Assembly (NCBI GenBank): GCA_030696085.1
Contig: JAUYNL010000081.1
Span: 62,001 to 126,000 of the forward strand
Length of the DNA: 64,000 nt
Source: Luteolibacter sp.
GTDB taxonomy: Bacteria; Verrucomicrobiota; Verrucomicrobiia; Verrucomicrobiales; Akkermansiaceae
Direction: 5' to 3'
Below, one piece after another: positions 53,761-61,735 of this stretch; within the stretch, counting starts at the first letter, position 1, and each line of letters opens with the position of its first letter. A program made the translations under genes and the position numbers. Under the pieces are notes generated by a model. The model was not told the origin of the DNA. It searched no databases and saw nothing but the letters and a program-made list of their open reading frames with translations.

Positions 53761-54239
53761 CGGATGAGCAAAATGGATCTTCGACTTGTCGTCAACCTTT
53801 GAGCGGAATGTCGCTCGAGAGACAGAAATTGGCGGTCCTCCGCGGTCTCACGGTCTCACTGGGGCGGAGCGGTTGCGCCCCAACAGGCGGGCGAGGACAT
53901 CCTCGCTTGTTAGATTCGCGGGCCAACCGTAGGCGCTGGCGACGGCGGCATGGAAGCGCATGAATGAAATCCTGGATTTGGTCCGCTTCGCATCCAGTGG
54001 CGATATGAATGACTTTCCCGCAGTCATCCGGGGCGACGAAATGATCTGCCGCGACACTGACTTCAACCGGGCATTCCAGAGTTCCTTTCGAAATTTTAAT
54101 TTGCGATTGCCTCCGGTTGCTCCGGCTGAGGTGAAGCTCTAATCCTCAGTTGAGATTGCGGATGGGAGGCCCGCTCCCCTTCGTTGTCCAAATAACCGCG
54201 TGAAAAATCCAGGTCGCTGGCGTCGAGCGCCCTCACATC
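53761..54239. other. Gene-poor region with DNA-methyltransferase scar
   Basis: About 480 bases with no intact gene. The only recognisable part is the methyltransferase C-terminal remnant at 53848-53961. A 60-codon plus-strand frame at 53960-54142 (MNEILDLVRFASSGDMNDFP) has plausible composition but no recognised features. Confidence 0.5.
53848..53961 (-). pseudogene. C-terminal scrap of a large class I DNA methyltransferase
   Basis: Thirty-seven codons read FHAAVASAYGWPANLTSEDV then LARLLGRN, the typical very C-terminus of big type IIG-like DNA methyltransferases ('LHxAVxxAYGW...LsDExILxRLLALN'). Nothing upstream in any frame continues it. A remnant of a lost restriction-modification gene. 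Confidence 0.55.
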
Positions 54240-54389
54240 CTACTGCGCTTGCGCGGAACACCAGGCCTTCAAGCGTTGATTCTTGTCGCGAAGGGCGGGC
54301 GGTTTCAGCCTGCCCTTCACTTCCGCAAGATACCCGTCCATCGCGTCTGCGCGCGGCAGAGACTTCGACTTGGCTTTGAAGAGAGGCAA
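54240..54389 (-). CDS. Possible small basic protein directly after a TAG stop
   Basis: Immediately after the TAG of the OvoA-type methyltransferase (54390-54392), in the same frame, TTG begins 49 codons: MPLFKAKSKSLPRADAMDGY if TTG starts, then LAEVKGRLKPPALRDKNQR and LKAWCSAQAQ. It is strongly basic with a helical middle and reads like real protein. It could be a separate TTG-started peptide, a read-through extension or a scrap. No homologue is recognised. Confidence 0.35.
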   Translation of the reverse strand: MPLFKAKSKSLPRADAMDGYLAEVKGRLKPPALRDKNQRLKAWCSAQAQ

Positions 54390-55169
54390 CTAGTGCTCTG
54401 CCGCATCTTCCAAGGTAGTTCCCGCGTCACCGCATCGTTCGCGCCGCCACACCGTCACCAGCGAAAGCGTCCACTGAAACTTGCGCGCGGTTTCGCGGAT
54501 CAGGAACGGTTCCTCGGATGTCCGTAGTAGCGTGAAATGTGGCATCAACACGGATTTGAGCCAATCGAAGGTGCCGCGCGGCGGCCAATGGTCGCGCGGG
54601 GTGAACTCCTCCAGCCAGGTGCATGGCGTCGCCAGCACCAACTCGCCGCCGGGACGAATCAGCGACGGCAGGCGGTCTAGCAGGCGTTTCGGTTCGGGCA
54701 GGCGGCAGAGCAGATTGGCGGCATGCGCGCGATCGAAGGAACCGAGTCCGTCCGGCAGATGCATGGCATCGCCTTGCAGGAATCGGATGCGCTCACCGGT
54801 GATCCCCGCAGGAGCGCATGCGCTCAGGGGCGTGCGCAGCGAGGCCTCGTCCAGGCGTTCGTAGGTCAGCGCTTCTCCAAGGCGCAGTGCCTCCGCCGCG
54901 CGGATGAAGGCATGGGAGAAATCGATGCCCGTGACCGAATCGCAGGTGCGCGCCATTTCAAAGGTGGAGCGCCCGACGGCGCAGCCCAGATCGAGCCCGC
55001 GGCCGGCGTGGCCAGGCGAAAAGCAGGCGACGGTGCGCAGCGGGAAATCCAGCGCCTCGCGCATTCCGGCGGGCCATGCGCGCTCCGGCGGCAGGATTTC
55101 CTCCGCCGCGCCGTAGTGGAATAACAAATACTCGGCTAGCAGCTTGTCGGTCTCGTAGATGGCGCTCAT
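54390..55169 (-). CDS. Putative 4-mercaptohistidine N1-methyltransferase (OvoA C-terminal type)
   Basis: A 259-residue SAM-dependent methyltransferase starting IYETDKLLAEYLLFHYGAAE, the signature of the stand-alone OvoA C-terminal family (TIGR04345, as I recall). Motif I is GLDLGCAVGRSTFEMA (about 58), then VTGIDFSHAFIRAAEAL, FLQGDAMHLPD, RAHAANLLCRLPEPKRLL, LATPCTWLEEFTPRDHW and the closing FLIRETARKFQWTLSLVTVW. In ovothiol synthesis this domain N-methylates 4-mercaptohistidine. The sulfoxide-synthase part is not in this window. Its ATG... start overlaps the EF-hand gene's stop (ATGA, 55166-55169). Confidence 0.85.
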   Translation of the reverse strand: MSAIYETDKLLAEYLLFHYGAAEEILPPERAWPAGMREALDFPLRTVACFSPGHAGRGLDLGCAVGRSTFEMARTCDSVTGIDFSHAFIRAAEALRLGEALTYERLDEASLRTPLSACAPAGITGERIRFLQGDAMHLPDGLGSFDRAHAANLLCRLPEPKRLLDRLPSLIRPGGELVLATPCTWLEEFTPRDHWPPRGTFDWLKSVLMPHFTLLRTSEEPFLIRETARKFQWTLSLVTVWRRERCGDAGTTLEDAAEH

Positions 55170-55501
55170 CGCGCGGCGGCCTCAGCCGCCTTGCGCTCAT
55201 GGATGAGTTTCTCGGCCTCATCGGCGCGGCTGTAGCCGGCCTGCGCCTCCCGCAGCGAGATCCGCTGGTTGGCATCGGTGTCGTAGAAGGTGATCGCTCT
55301 CTCGGGCTTGTGCTCGGTGCCTTCGAGGCCCGTAGCGAGTTCGCTCCGGTCGAGTTCGCCATCGCCGTTGTCGTCCCAGCGGTCGAATTTTTCCAGGAGG
55401 CCGATCATTTTGCGCTCCACCTGTGTCTTGGGCGCCACGGGCCCCAATCCGGGCGAGCAAGCACCGCACATCAGCGCGGAAAGAAAGAGGCGGATCATCA
55501 T
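55166..55501 (-). CDS. Small EF-hand lipoprotein
   Basis: A 111-residue exported protein: signal MMIRLFLSALMCGACSPG, with Cys12 or Cys15 a possible lipidation site. Two EF-hand loops follow: DRWDDNGDGELDRSEL (canonical D-x-D-x-D-G) and YDTDANQRISLREAQ (weaker). The C-terminal helix is Ala/Lys/Glu-rich. It probably binds calcium at the cell envelope. Its stop overlaps the start of the OvoA-type methyltransferase, so they are co-translated despite unlike functions. RlmH starts divergently about 50 bases away. Confidence 0.75.
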   Translation of the reverse strand: MMIRLFLSALMCGACSPGLGPVAPKTQVERKMIGLLEKFDRWDDNGDGELDRSELATGLEGTEHKPERAITFYDTDANQRISLREAQAGYSRADEAEKLIHERKAAEAAAR

Positions 55502-55554
55502 GTGGAAATGAGGTTGGCGCGCCGCCCGGGGCCGGGCAAGCTCCGATGCATCCC

Positions 55555-55998
55555 ATGCGCATCCGCATCATCGTCGCCGGAAAACCCGCGCTCTCCTATG
55601 CCAAGGCGGGCGTGGACGAGTATATGAAGCGCCTGTCGCGCGGCGGCGGCCATGAACTCGTGACGGTCAAGTCCGGCGGGCGCGATGAGGTGTCCGCGCG
55701 CTTGCTGGAGCGCTCCGAAGGATGTTTCCGCATCGTTCTGGACGAACGCGGCGAGCGCATGGGCACGCGCGCCTTCGCCGGGAAACTCGATGCCCTGGCC
55801 ACCCGCGGCGACATCAAGACCGTGGCCTTCCTGATCGGCGCGGCCGATGGCCATAGCGACTCGCTGCGCGCCGCCGCAGATCTGTTGCTCACGCTCTCAC
55901 CCTTCACCCTCCAGCACGAGCTCGCGCTGCTCGTTTTGCTGGAGCAGCTCTACCGCGCCGCCTCCCTGCAAAGCGGATCGCCCTATCACCGGGATTGA
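55555..55998 (+). CDS. rlmH: 23S rRNA (pseudouridine1915-N3)-methyltransferase RlmH
   Basis: A 147-residue SPOUT methyltransferase. Seen: MRIRIIVAGKPALSYAKAGV, EYMKRLSRGGGHELVTV, RIVLDERGERMGTRAFAGKL, VAFLIGAADGHSDSL and the C-terminal knot LLVLLEQLYRAASLQSGSPY + HRD. RlmH methylates a pseudouridine in the decoding-site helix H69 of the 50S subunit. Family length is about 155. ATG at 55546 is an alternative start; 55555 matches the usual 'M-[RK]-[IL]-x-I' opening. Confidence 0.93.
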   Translation: MRIRIIVAGKPALSYAKAGVDEYMKRLSRGGGHELVTVKSGGRDEVSARLLERSEGCFRIVLDERGERMGTRAFAGKLDALATRGDIKTVAFLIGAADGHSDSLRAAADLLLTLSPFTLQHELALLVLLEQLYRAASLQSGSPYHRD

Positions 55999-56060
55999 GT
56001 GGCGTTTTTTGACGATGGCCGCTTGTGATTTGGCGGTCGGCTTATAGAAATAGCGCCCTC

Positions 56061-56261
56061 ATGATCATGAAAATCCCCGCCTGCCTGCTCATCGTCATGC
56101 TCATCACCCACGGAAACATCCCCCACGCCACCGCGCATGCCTTCTCCCAACGCCTCAACGAACCGAAGGGCGAGGGCCCGCTGCGCCTGCGGGATCACGG
56201 CAATGCCATCCAGTTCCGCAACATCTGGTTGATTCCCGGCAAAAAGAACGCCGCCCCGTGA
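56061..56261 (+). CDS. Signal peptide joined to the C-terminal tail of a DUF1080-type domain
   Basis: A 66-residue product: a signal peptide (KIPACLLIVMLITHG) followed almost at once by EGPLRLRDHGNAIQFRNIWL, the terminal strand of the DUF1080/3-keto-disaccharide hydrolase jelly-roll domain ('GPIxLQDHGxPVxFRNIWIRPL'). The domain body (about 150 residues) is missing. It is probably an internal-deletion remnant, though it keeps a start, signal and stop. It abuts the HscB-like gene, whose start is 2 bases past its stop. Confidence 0.6.
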   Translation: MIMKIPACLLIVMLITHGNIPHATAHAFSQRLNEPKGEGPLRLRDHGNAIQFRNIWLIPGKKNAAP

Positions 56262-56263
56262 TC

Positions 56264-56809
56264 ATGGATGCCTACGCAATTCTGGGGATTCCGCCCCGCC
56301 TCGTGATCGCCGCGGAAACGCTGCACGATGCCTACCGCGAGGCCGGTCGGCTGGCACACCCGGACGCCGGCGGCGAGGAACAAGCATTCGCCACCTTGCG
56401 TGAAGCCTATGAAACCCTCACCAGTCCGTCCCGGCGTTTGCGCCACTGGCTGGAACTGCGCGGCACGCCCGCCGAAACGCGCGGCACGGTCTCGCCCGCA
56501 CTCATGGCCCTGTTCGCGCGGGTCGGCGAGGCCAGCCAGCAGGCGGAGTCGCTCGTCCGCAAGCGCGATGAGGCAAAATCCTCGCTTGGCCGGGCCTTGC
56601 TGGAACGCGAAACCCATGCCTGCCGCGAAGCAGTGGAACGCGCGATCACCATGGTCGAAACCGCAATCGATCACGAATGCGCGGCGTTTGCCGATTATGA
56701 AAACTCCTCCACGCCGGACCTCGAAAGCGCCTCGATGAGTGCCCGGAATCTCGCCTTCCTCGAAAAATGGCGGGCCTCACTACGCCGGGTCTTCCCGCGC
56801 CTCATCTAG
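56264..56809 (+). CDS. HscB-like J-domain co-chaperone
   Basis: A 181-residue protein: an N-terminal J domain with DAYAILGIPPRLVIAAETLH and the HPD motif (AHPDAGGEE, about 32-34), then a helical C-terminal domain (LRHWLELRGTPAETRGTVSP; ALMALFARVGEASQQAESLV) like HscB. HscB delivers the IscU scaffold to HscA for Fe-S transfer; the IscU-contact residues are not resolvable here, so a general DnaJ-like role is possible. GTG at 56258 could also start it. Its TAG overlaps the convergent small gene's stop through a shared ctag. Confidence 0.75.
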   Translation: MDAYAILGIPPRLVIAAETLHDAYREAGRLAHPDAGGEEQAFATLREAYETLTSPSRRLRHWLELRGTPAETRGTVSPALMALFARVGEASQQAESLVRKRDEAKSSLGRALLERETHACREAVERAITMVETAIDHECAAFADYENSSTPDLESASMSARNLAFLEKWRASLRRVFPRLI

Positions 56810-56958
56810 CGTTTCCCCGGAACCGGGATCGCCCGCGCCGGAGCGGCATCCTTGCGCGAAAACTCCGCGCTGTGGCTCAAATACCAGATCAAGCCCCCGC
56901 CGGCGAGCACGAGCGTCAGCACCATGACGATAAAAAACAGGCCAAGGCAGGACTTCAT
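56806..56958 (-). CDS. Short single-span membrane protein
   Basis: A 50-residue protein beginning MKSCLGLFFIVMVLTLVLAG then GGLIWYLSHSAEFSRKDAA and ending in PVPGKR. A single helix with a short basic extracytoplasmic or periplasmic tail. The clean start, codon use and stop exactly convergent with hscB (both stops share ctag) support it as a gene. Confidence 0.65.
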   Translation of the reverse strand: MKSCLGLFFIVMVLTLVLAGGGLIWYLSHSAEFSRKDAAPARAIPVPGKR

Positions 56959-57053
56959 GGACGCTGTGATAACCATTTCCTCCGCCCGCAGCCAGCGCGA
57001 AAGTTGCGGAAACCCTTTGAAAAATCCCCGCGCCTGCGTTTGCTCCCCGCGCC

Positions 57054-57350
57054 ATGACCCCGATGTTCCTGCTGCGAGCCGCCTCCCTCACCGAAGGGGT
57101 TTCCTTCCTGCTTTTGTTAGGCGTGGCAATGCCGCTCAAATATCTCTGGGACCAACCGCTGGCCGTGAAATGGGCAGGCTGGGCGCATGGCGTGCTTTTC
57201 ATCGCACTCGGCGCACTGGTCCTGCTGGCGATGCTGCGCGCGGCGCTGCCCTTCAAGCTCGCCCTGATCGTGGGTCTCGCCGCCCTCTTGCCCGCAGGCC
57301 CGTTTTTCGCCGACCGCCTGCTCAAATGCCATCAAAGGCGGCTTGCCTGA
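57054..57350 (+). CDS. DUF3817 family integral membrane protein
   Basis: A 98-residue membrane protein. It starts MFLLRAASLTEGVSFLLLLG then VAMPLKYLW, followed by VKWAGWAHGVLFIALGALVL, the DUF3817 (YdzA-like) pattern with 'EGxSxLxL...PLKY...G..HGxLF'. Three membrane segments are seen. Function unknown. Its TGA overlaps an ATG (57350) of the next frame; the probable start of that gene is 57386. Confidence 0.85.
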   Translation: MTPMFLLRAASLTEGVSFLLLLGVAMPLKYLWDQPLAVKWAGWAHGVLFIALGALVLLAMLRAALPFKLALIVGLAALLPAGPFFADRLLKCHQRRLA

Positions 57351-57385
57351 TGTTGCGTCCGCCCGAATCTCATTCCGTCAAAACC

Positions 57386-58156
57386 ATGCCTCCCAACCGC
57401 CGATTCGAGGAACTCGACTATCAGAAAACCCCGCTCGGTGATCTGGTTCTCCGCCGCAGGACGCTTCCATCCCTTGATGACATCGAGGTGCATGAAATCA
57501 TCCTGGGCGATGCGTTTTTGATGACGAGTTTGTTCACCGAGGTGGAACAGGCGCTTTCACGGCTTGGCCTGGCCGCCGCCAAAGCCGCCTTTCCGGGCAA
57601 ACCCCTCGATGTGGTGGTGGGCGGCCTGGGCCTCGGGTACACCGCGCGCGCCGCGCTGGAGTTTCCGGAAGTAGGCTCCTTGATCGTGGTGGATTTCCTT
57701 GAGGCGGTGATCGGCTGGCATCAGCGCGGCCTCGTGCCTCTGGGGCCGGGGCTCACGGCGGATGCGCGCTGCCGTTTCGTCCGGGGTGATTTTTTCAAAC
57801 TCGCACTCTCGACCGGAGACGAACCGGGCTTCGATCCCCTGGAATGCGGGCGGCTCCATCACGCCGTGCTGCTGGACATCGATCACTCGCCTTCCAATCT
57901 CCTTCACGAGGGAAACTCCGCTTTCTACACGCCTGAGGGACTCCACCGTTTGACCAGCCACCTCCATCCGGGCGGCATCTTCGCCTTGTGGTCCGATGAT
58001 CCTCCCGATGTGGCGTTCATTGCCTCTCTCACCCAGGTTTTCGCCACTTGCGAGGCGCATGTTGTGACTTTTCACAATCCCCATCAGGATCGCACCGCCG
58101 CCAGCACGGTCTATGTGGCCGTCAGCGAGAATCAATCCGGCCAAAGACGCGCTTGA
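57386..58156 (+). CDS. Spermidine-synthase-like methyltransferase-fold protein
   Basis: A 256-residue protein with RFEELDYQKTPLGDLVLRRR at the start, VHEIILGDAFLMTSLFTEVE, motif I VVVGGLGLGYTARAALEF, post-I IVVDFLEAVIGWHQRGLVPL and HAVLLDIDHSPSNLLHEGNS, then the typical FYTPEGLHRLTSHLHPGGIF. This is the polyamine-synthase fold often annotated as spermidine synthase-like in Planctomycetes and Verrucomicrobia. The Asp that binds decarboxylated SAM's amine is not obvious, so it may be a methyltransferase. The alternative start 57350 overlaps the upstream stop. Confidence 0.78.
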   Translation: MPPNRRFEELDYQKTPLGDLVLRRRTLPSLDDIEVHEIILGDAFLMTSLFTEVEQALSRLGLAAAKAAFPGKPLDVVVGGLGLGYTARAALEFPEVGSLIVVDFLEAVIGWHQRGLVPLGPGLTADARCRFVRGDFFKLALSTGDEPGFDPLECGRLHHAVLLDIDHSPSNLLHEGNSAFYTPEGLHRLTSHLHPGGIFALWSDDPPDVAFIASLTQVFATCEAHVVTFHNPHQDRTAASTVYVAVSENQSGQRRA

Positions 58157-58189
58157 TTTCCGGGAATCACTGCCATTCTCTCGCCGTCC

Positions 58190-58534
58190 ATGAGTCATTC
58201 CTTTCCTTCCTGCCCGCTGTGTGAAATGAACGAAATCGCAGTCCACACCAGAAACTACGAATGTCTCACATGCGGTCACGAATGGCCGGTCGGGCTTTCC
58301 TCAGAGGAGGGAAGCGCCGAAAGAACCGTCAAGGACGCCTATGGCAACGTCCTGGCAAACGGCGACGTGGTCGCGATGATCAAGGATCTGAAACTCAAAG
58401 GCTCCTCCCAGGTTCTCAAGATCGGAACCAAGTCCAGGCCCATCCGCCTGGTGGACGGCGATCACGAGATCGACTGCAAAATGGATGGCATCGCCATCGC
58501 CCTCAAGGCGATGTATGTCAAAAAGATCCAGTGA
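58190..58534 (+). CDS. PhnA/YjdM family zinc-ribbon protein
   Basis: A 114-residue protein. The zinc ribbon is CPLCEMNEI...YECLTCGHEWP; the PhnA-C domain is VKDAYGNVLANGDVVAMIKD, then LKLKGSSQVLKIGTKSRPIR and MDGIAIALKAMYVKKIQ. E. coli YjdM (PhnA) was once linked to phosphonate use but its role is unclear. Intact, family-typical length. Confidence 0.92.
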   Translation: MSHSFPSCPLCEMNEIAVHTRNYECLTCGHEWPVGLSSEEGSAERTVKDAYGNVLANGDVVAMIKDLKLKGSSQVLKIGTKSRPIRLVDGDHEIDCKMDGIAIALKAMYVKKIQ

Positions 58535-58618
58535 GACGGGTCCAGGCCAAACAGAATATCGCGTGTTGCGCCGAAAAGTTTCCCGGCTCTCGTGTGCCGC
58601 GCCATTTCAGCGCAATTC

Positions 58619-58768
58619 ATGGACGACTCGAAAATCGCCATCTTCGAATTGTGTCTGGATGAGTTTGGTTTGGTCAAAATCGTCGAGGAACGGCATTACC
58701 AACTGGCTTCTTCTGAGAGGATCGGCATCACGGAACTGGAATCCTATCGAAGCCGGGCGCATCAATAA
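58619..58768 (+). CDS. Possible 49-residue acidic protein
   Basis: ATG 58619 to TAA 58768: MDDSKIAIFELCLDEFGLVK then IVEERHYQLASSERIGI and TELESYRSRAHQ. Amphipathic, balanced composition, and its stop overlaps the convergent flippase stop by 7 bases. No motif is known; it could be chance. Confidence 0.35.
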   Translation: MDDSKIAIFELCLDEFGLVKIVEERHYQLASSERIGITELESYRSRAHQ

Positions 58769-60108
58769 TTTCGCTTCAACTCCACCGCCACGCGGCGGGG
58801 CAGCAGGGTGCCGGTGATGCAGAGGATGGTCGCTCCCATGGCGGCGAGCATCATGGGCAGGCCTCCGCCGTGCAGGGCCGCCCAGGCGACGGCTGCGACG
58901 ATCAGCGTTTCGATGAGCTGGACGCGCGCGAGGCGGGTGACCTGGCCGGTGCCGATCATCAGGGTGTGATGGATGTGCCGCCAGACGTGCGCGGCGAAAT
59001 AGAAGCCGAAACACGCGAGCACGCCGCGGCCGGTATCGGCGAATTCCGGGCCCAGCCAGATCCCGAAGACCCAGGGCCCTAGCGTGGTCAGGCCCAGCGC
59101 GGCGCAGGCACCGACCGCCAGGCCATAGGCTTGCAGACGGCGTGCGGCCCGCGCGGCCCATTCGCGGTCGCCACGGGCGATGGCCTCGGCGATGGCCGGC
59201 CAGGTGGGAGCGGTGAGCATGATCACGAAGCCGAGCTGCATGACGGAGAGCGAGACGAAGATGCCGTAAAGCGCGGCATCGCGCGGGCCGCCGGCGCGTC
59301 CCACCATCCAGCCGCAGAGATTGTATTCCACCACGCCGGTGAGCAGGGTGGCGGCGGCGAAGGAGAGCCCGTCGCGGAACAAATGCCGGGCCAGCGGCAT
59401 CCGGAACGCCTGCCACTTGGGGATGAAATCCGGGTGTTTCCACCACAGCGTGGCGGTGTTGGCGAGCTTTGCCAGCACCGCCGAACCATTCACAGCCAGC
59501 ACCAGAAACCAGACCTGCGGTACGAACAACACGCCGATTCCCACCGCCGCGGCCGCCACCAGATTGCCCAGCGCGCCCCACAGGTTGGTCTTTGCCACCT
59601 CCAACTGCCCCTCGCGCAGCCGCTCGCTGAGATTGAGCAGGAAAAGCATCAGGAACAAGCCGAGTCCAAGCCACAGCGCGGGTCTCATCGCCGCCTCGCG
59701 CCCGGCATAGCCATCGCCGAAAAGCAGCGGCAGCGGCACGCTGATCAGCAGCGCCGCCAGCAGCGCCCCTGCCAGCAGGGCGATGAGCGCCATCATCAGA
59801 AACGCGGTGGACGCCAGCTCTCGCCGCCGCCCGGTATCGCCCATCGCATTGGCCCGCGCCACGCCGTGGGCGAGCGCCGGCCCCACCCCCACTTCCAGCA
59901 GCGAGACGGTGGTCAGCGTGAGCGTGACGGTGGTGAAGAGCCCGAATTCCTCGCGCCCGAGCACCCGGATCGCGATCGGGATGGCCAGCAATTGCAGCAG
60001 CGCCGTCCCCGCCTTGGAAAGGAACGAGGTGAGCACTGCGGAGCGGATCGATAAATTGCGCCGCGCCGCATGTTCGGGATTTTGTGGGCTTGGCTCCATC
60101 CGCTTCAT
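58762..60108 (-). CDS. Polysaccharide flippase (MATE/PST-type, Wzx-like)
   Basis: A 448-residue polytopic protein with about 12 hydrophobic segments and the Wzx-like N-terminus SIRSAVLTSFLSKAGTALLQ then LLAIPIAIRVLGREEFGLFT. It should move lipid-linked repeat units across the inner membrane. I chose the ATG at 60108 (MKRMEPSPQ), 8 bases downstream of the glycosylphosphotransferase stop; the frame is open to 60183 but that would overlap the upstream gene. Third gene of the exopolysaccharide operon. Confidence 0.85.
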   Translation of the reverse strand: MKRMEPSPQNPEHAARRNLSIRSAVLTSFLSKAGTALLQLLAIPIAIRVLGREEFGLFTTVTLTLTTVSLLEVGVGPALAHGVARANAMGDTGRRRELASTAFLMMALIALLAGALLAALLISVPLPLLFGDGYAGREAAMRPALWLGLGLFLMLFLLNLSERLREGQLEVAKTNLWGALGNLVAAAAVGIGVLFVPQVWFLVLAVNGSAVLAKLANTATLWWKHPDFIPKWQAFRMPLARHLFRDGLSFAAATLLTGVVEYNLCGWMVGRAGGPRDAALYGIFVSLSVMQLGFVIMLTAPTWPAIAEAIARGDREWAARAARRLQAYGLAVGACAALGLTTLGPWVFGIWLGPEFADTGRGVLACFGFYFAAHVWRHIHHTLMIGTGQVTRLARVQLIETLIVAAVAWAALHGGGLPMMLAAMGATILCITGTLLPRRVAVELKRNY

Positions 60109-60116
60109 TCCGGACC

Positions 60117-61646
60117 TCAGCAGGCGCCTTTGCGACTGACGAGTGTCATCAGCATGATTCTGAGATCGAAAATGAAGTTCCAATGTTCGATGTAGTCGAG
60201 ATCGAATTTGACGCGCTCGCGCAGGCAGGTGTCGCCTCGCAGGCCGTTGACTTGTGCCCAGCCTGTGATGCCGGGCTTGATGTTGTGGCGCACGTTGTAG
60301 TGGGGGATTTCCTCCTTGAAGTCCTCGATGAGCTCCGGCCGCTCCGGGCGCGGTCCCACCAGGCTCATCTCGCCCTTGAGCACGTTCCAGAATTGAGGCA
60401 GCTCATCGATGTTCCAGGCGCGCATCAAGGCCCCGATGCGGAGCCGGCGCGGGTCGTCCTGGACGGTCCAGCCGGGTCCGCCGCCCTTCTCGGCGTCGGG
60501 TTTCATGCTGCGGATCTTGAAGATGTGGAAAGGCCGGCCGTTGAGGCCCACGCGCCGCTGGCGGTAAACCACCGGGCCCGGCGATTCCAGATAGACCAGC
60601 GCCGCGAAGACTGCCATCACCGGCGCGGAAACGAGCAGGCCGAACAGTGCGCCGAGGATGTCGAGGGCGCGTTTCGCCATATTGTTGAAGGCATGGTGGA
60701 GCGGCAGTCTGCCGACACCGAGCACGGGCAGGCCGTGGATGCTCTCGAATTGCAGACCGGAAACCAGCACCTGGAAACAACTCGGAACCAGCTTGAAATC
60801 GACGAATTCCTTGCCGCAGATTTCGGCGAGTTCCAGCATGCCCTCGCGGTCGCTCGCGCCGTCCACCACCATCAGGATGTCCGCGGAGCTGTTGCGCAGC
60901 ACGCGGCGCAGCGTCTCGTAGCGGCCGAGCACCCCCACGCCTGAGGCGGGCGGCTCGGTGAAGCGGCCGTTTTGCGGAGCGACGACTCCCACGACCTCCA
61001 GTTTCCGCGCCCGGTCCAGGCGCAGCCGCTCGATGGCGCGCCCGCACTCGTTGTTCCAGCCGACGAAGAGCACTTTCTGGCGCAGTGCGCCGGCGACCGG
61101 TTCGCGCTGGAACAGCCCGTGCAGAAACAAGCGCCAGCCACTCAGCAGAAACACCAGCGCCGCCGCCGCCATCAGGCAGTAAATGCGGCTGATCTCCGGC
61201 TCCAGCTTGAGCGCGAGGGCGAGGCCGAGGAAACTGGCGAACCAGATCGCCCCCGCCTTGAAAATCACTCCGATGTTGCGGCGCAGCGAGAGGAAATTCC
61301 GCGGATCATGCAGCCGGTAGGTGCCTAACAAGAACAGCATCAGCAGGCTGCCCGTTAGAAGGTGGCCCAGGTATTGCTGGAGATCCATTTTCGGATCCTC
61401 CACGCCCCAGCCGCGCATGGCGGTTTCAAAGCGCAGCCAGTAGGCGGCCATCAGGCTGATGGCGACCACGGCGGCATCACCGATGAAACTCAGGAGCACG
61501 AGTTTCTGGTGGGCCACCCAGGGGCGGCGCCGGTGGCGGAGCTGATAGGATTCGGGTTCTTTGGTTTCCGTTTCGCGGAAACGTGGGAGTTGGGGCCGGA
61601 CGCGGGGACGCTCGGCCACAACCGACAGGGTCGGTGGGGGGGACAT
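60117..61646 (-). CDS. Exopolysaccharide polyprenyl glycosylphosphotransferase (WcaJ/WbaP type)
   Basis: A 509-residue protein. About five N-terminal membrane segments, a CoA-binding-like central domain (KVLFVGWNNECGRAIERLRL), then the catalytic C-terminal domain: KRALDILGALFGLLVSAPVM, VVYRQRRVGLNGRPFHIFKI with RSMKPDAE, MRAWNIDELPQFWNVLKGEM then SLVGPRPERPELI, and RHNIKPGITGWAQVNGLRGD. It links the first sugar-1-phosphate to undecaprenyl phosphate and starts polysaccharide repeat assembly. Second gene of the operon, with a hairpin in the 89-base gap to the Wzc-like gene. Confidence 0.92.
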   Translation of the reverse strand: MSPPPTLSVVAERPRVRPQLPRFRETETKEPESYQLRHRRRPWVAHQKLVLLSFIGDAAVVAISLMAAYWLRFETAMRGWGVEDPKMDLQQYLGHLLTGSLLMLFLLGTYRLHDPRNFLSLRRNIGVIFKAGAIWFASFLGLALALKLEPEISRIYCLMAAAALVFLLSGWRLFLHGLFQREPVAGALRQKVLFVGWNNECGRAIERLRLDRARKLEVVGVVAPQNGRFTEPPASGVGVLGRYETLRRVLRNSSADILMVVDGASDREGMLELAEICGKEFVDFKLVPSCFQVLVSGLQFESIHGLPVLGVGRLPLHHAFNNMAKRALDILGALFGLLVSAPVMAVFAALVYLESPGPVVYRQRRVGLNGRPFHIFKIRSMKPDAEKGGGPGWTVQDDPRRLRIGALMRAWNIDELPQFWNVLKGEMSLVGPRPERPELIEDFKEEIPHYNVRHNIKPGITGWAQVNGLRGDTCLRERVKFDLDYIEHWNFIFDLRIMLMTLVSRKGAC

Positions 61647-61689
61647 GATGTTTGGGGGGAAATGGGGGAATTCAGGGGGGCCGTGGGGA

Positions 61690-61714
61690 GTTTCCCGCAG
61701 GGGGGGCGGGAAAC
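61690..61714. other. Intercistronic hairpin
   Basis: A 9-bp stem (gtttcccgc / gcgggaaac) with a 7-base G/C-only loop region between the Wzc-like and glycosylphosphotransferase genes, set in a G-run-rich stretch. No T-run follows on the minus strand, so it is more likely an RNA-stability or attenuation element than a terminator. Confidence 0.55.
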
Positions 61715-61735
61715 AGGACGGCTAAAAAGCGGATC

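Noticed and set aside
61690-61714. Hairpin as a transcription terminator inside the exopolysaccharide operon
   Set aside because: No T-run follows on the minus strand; kept only as an intercistronic hairpin.
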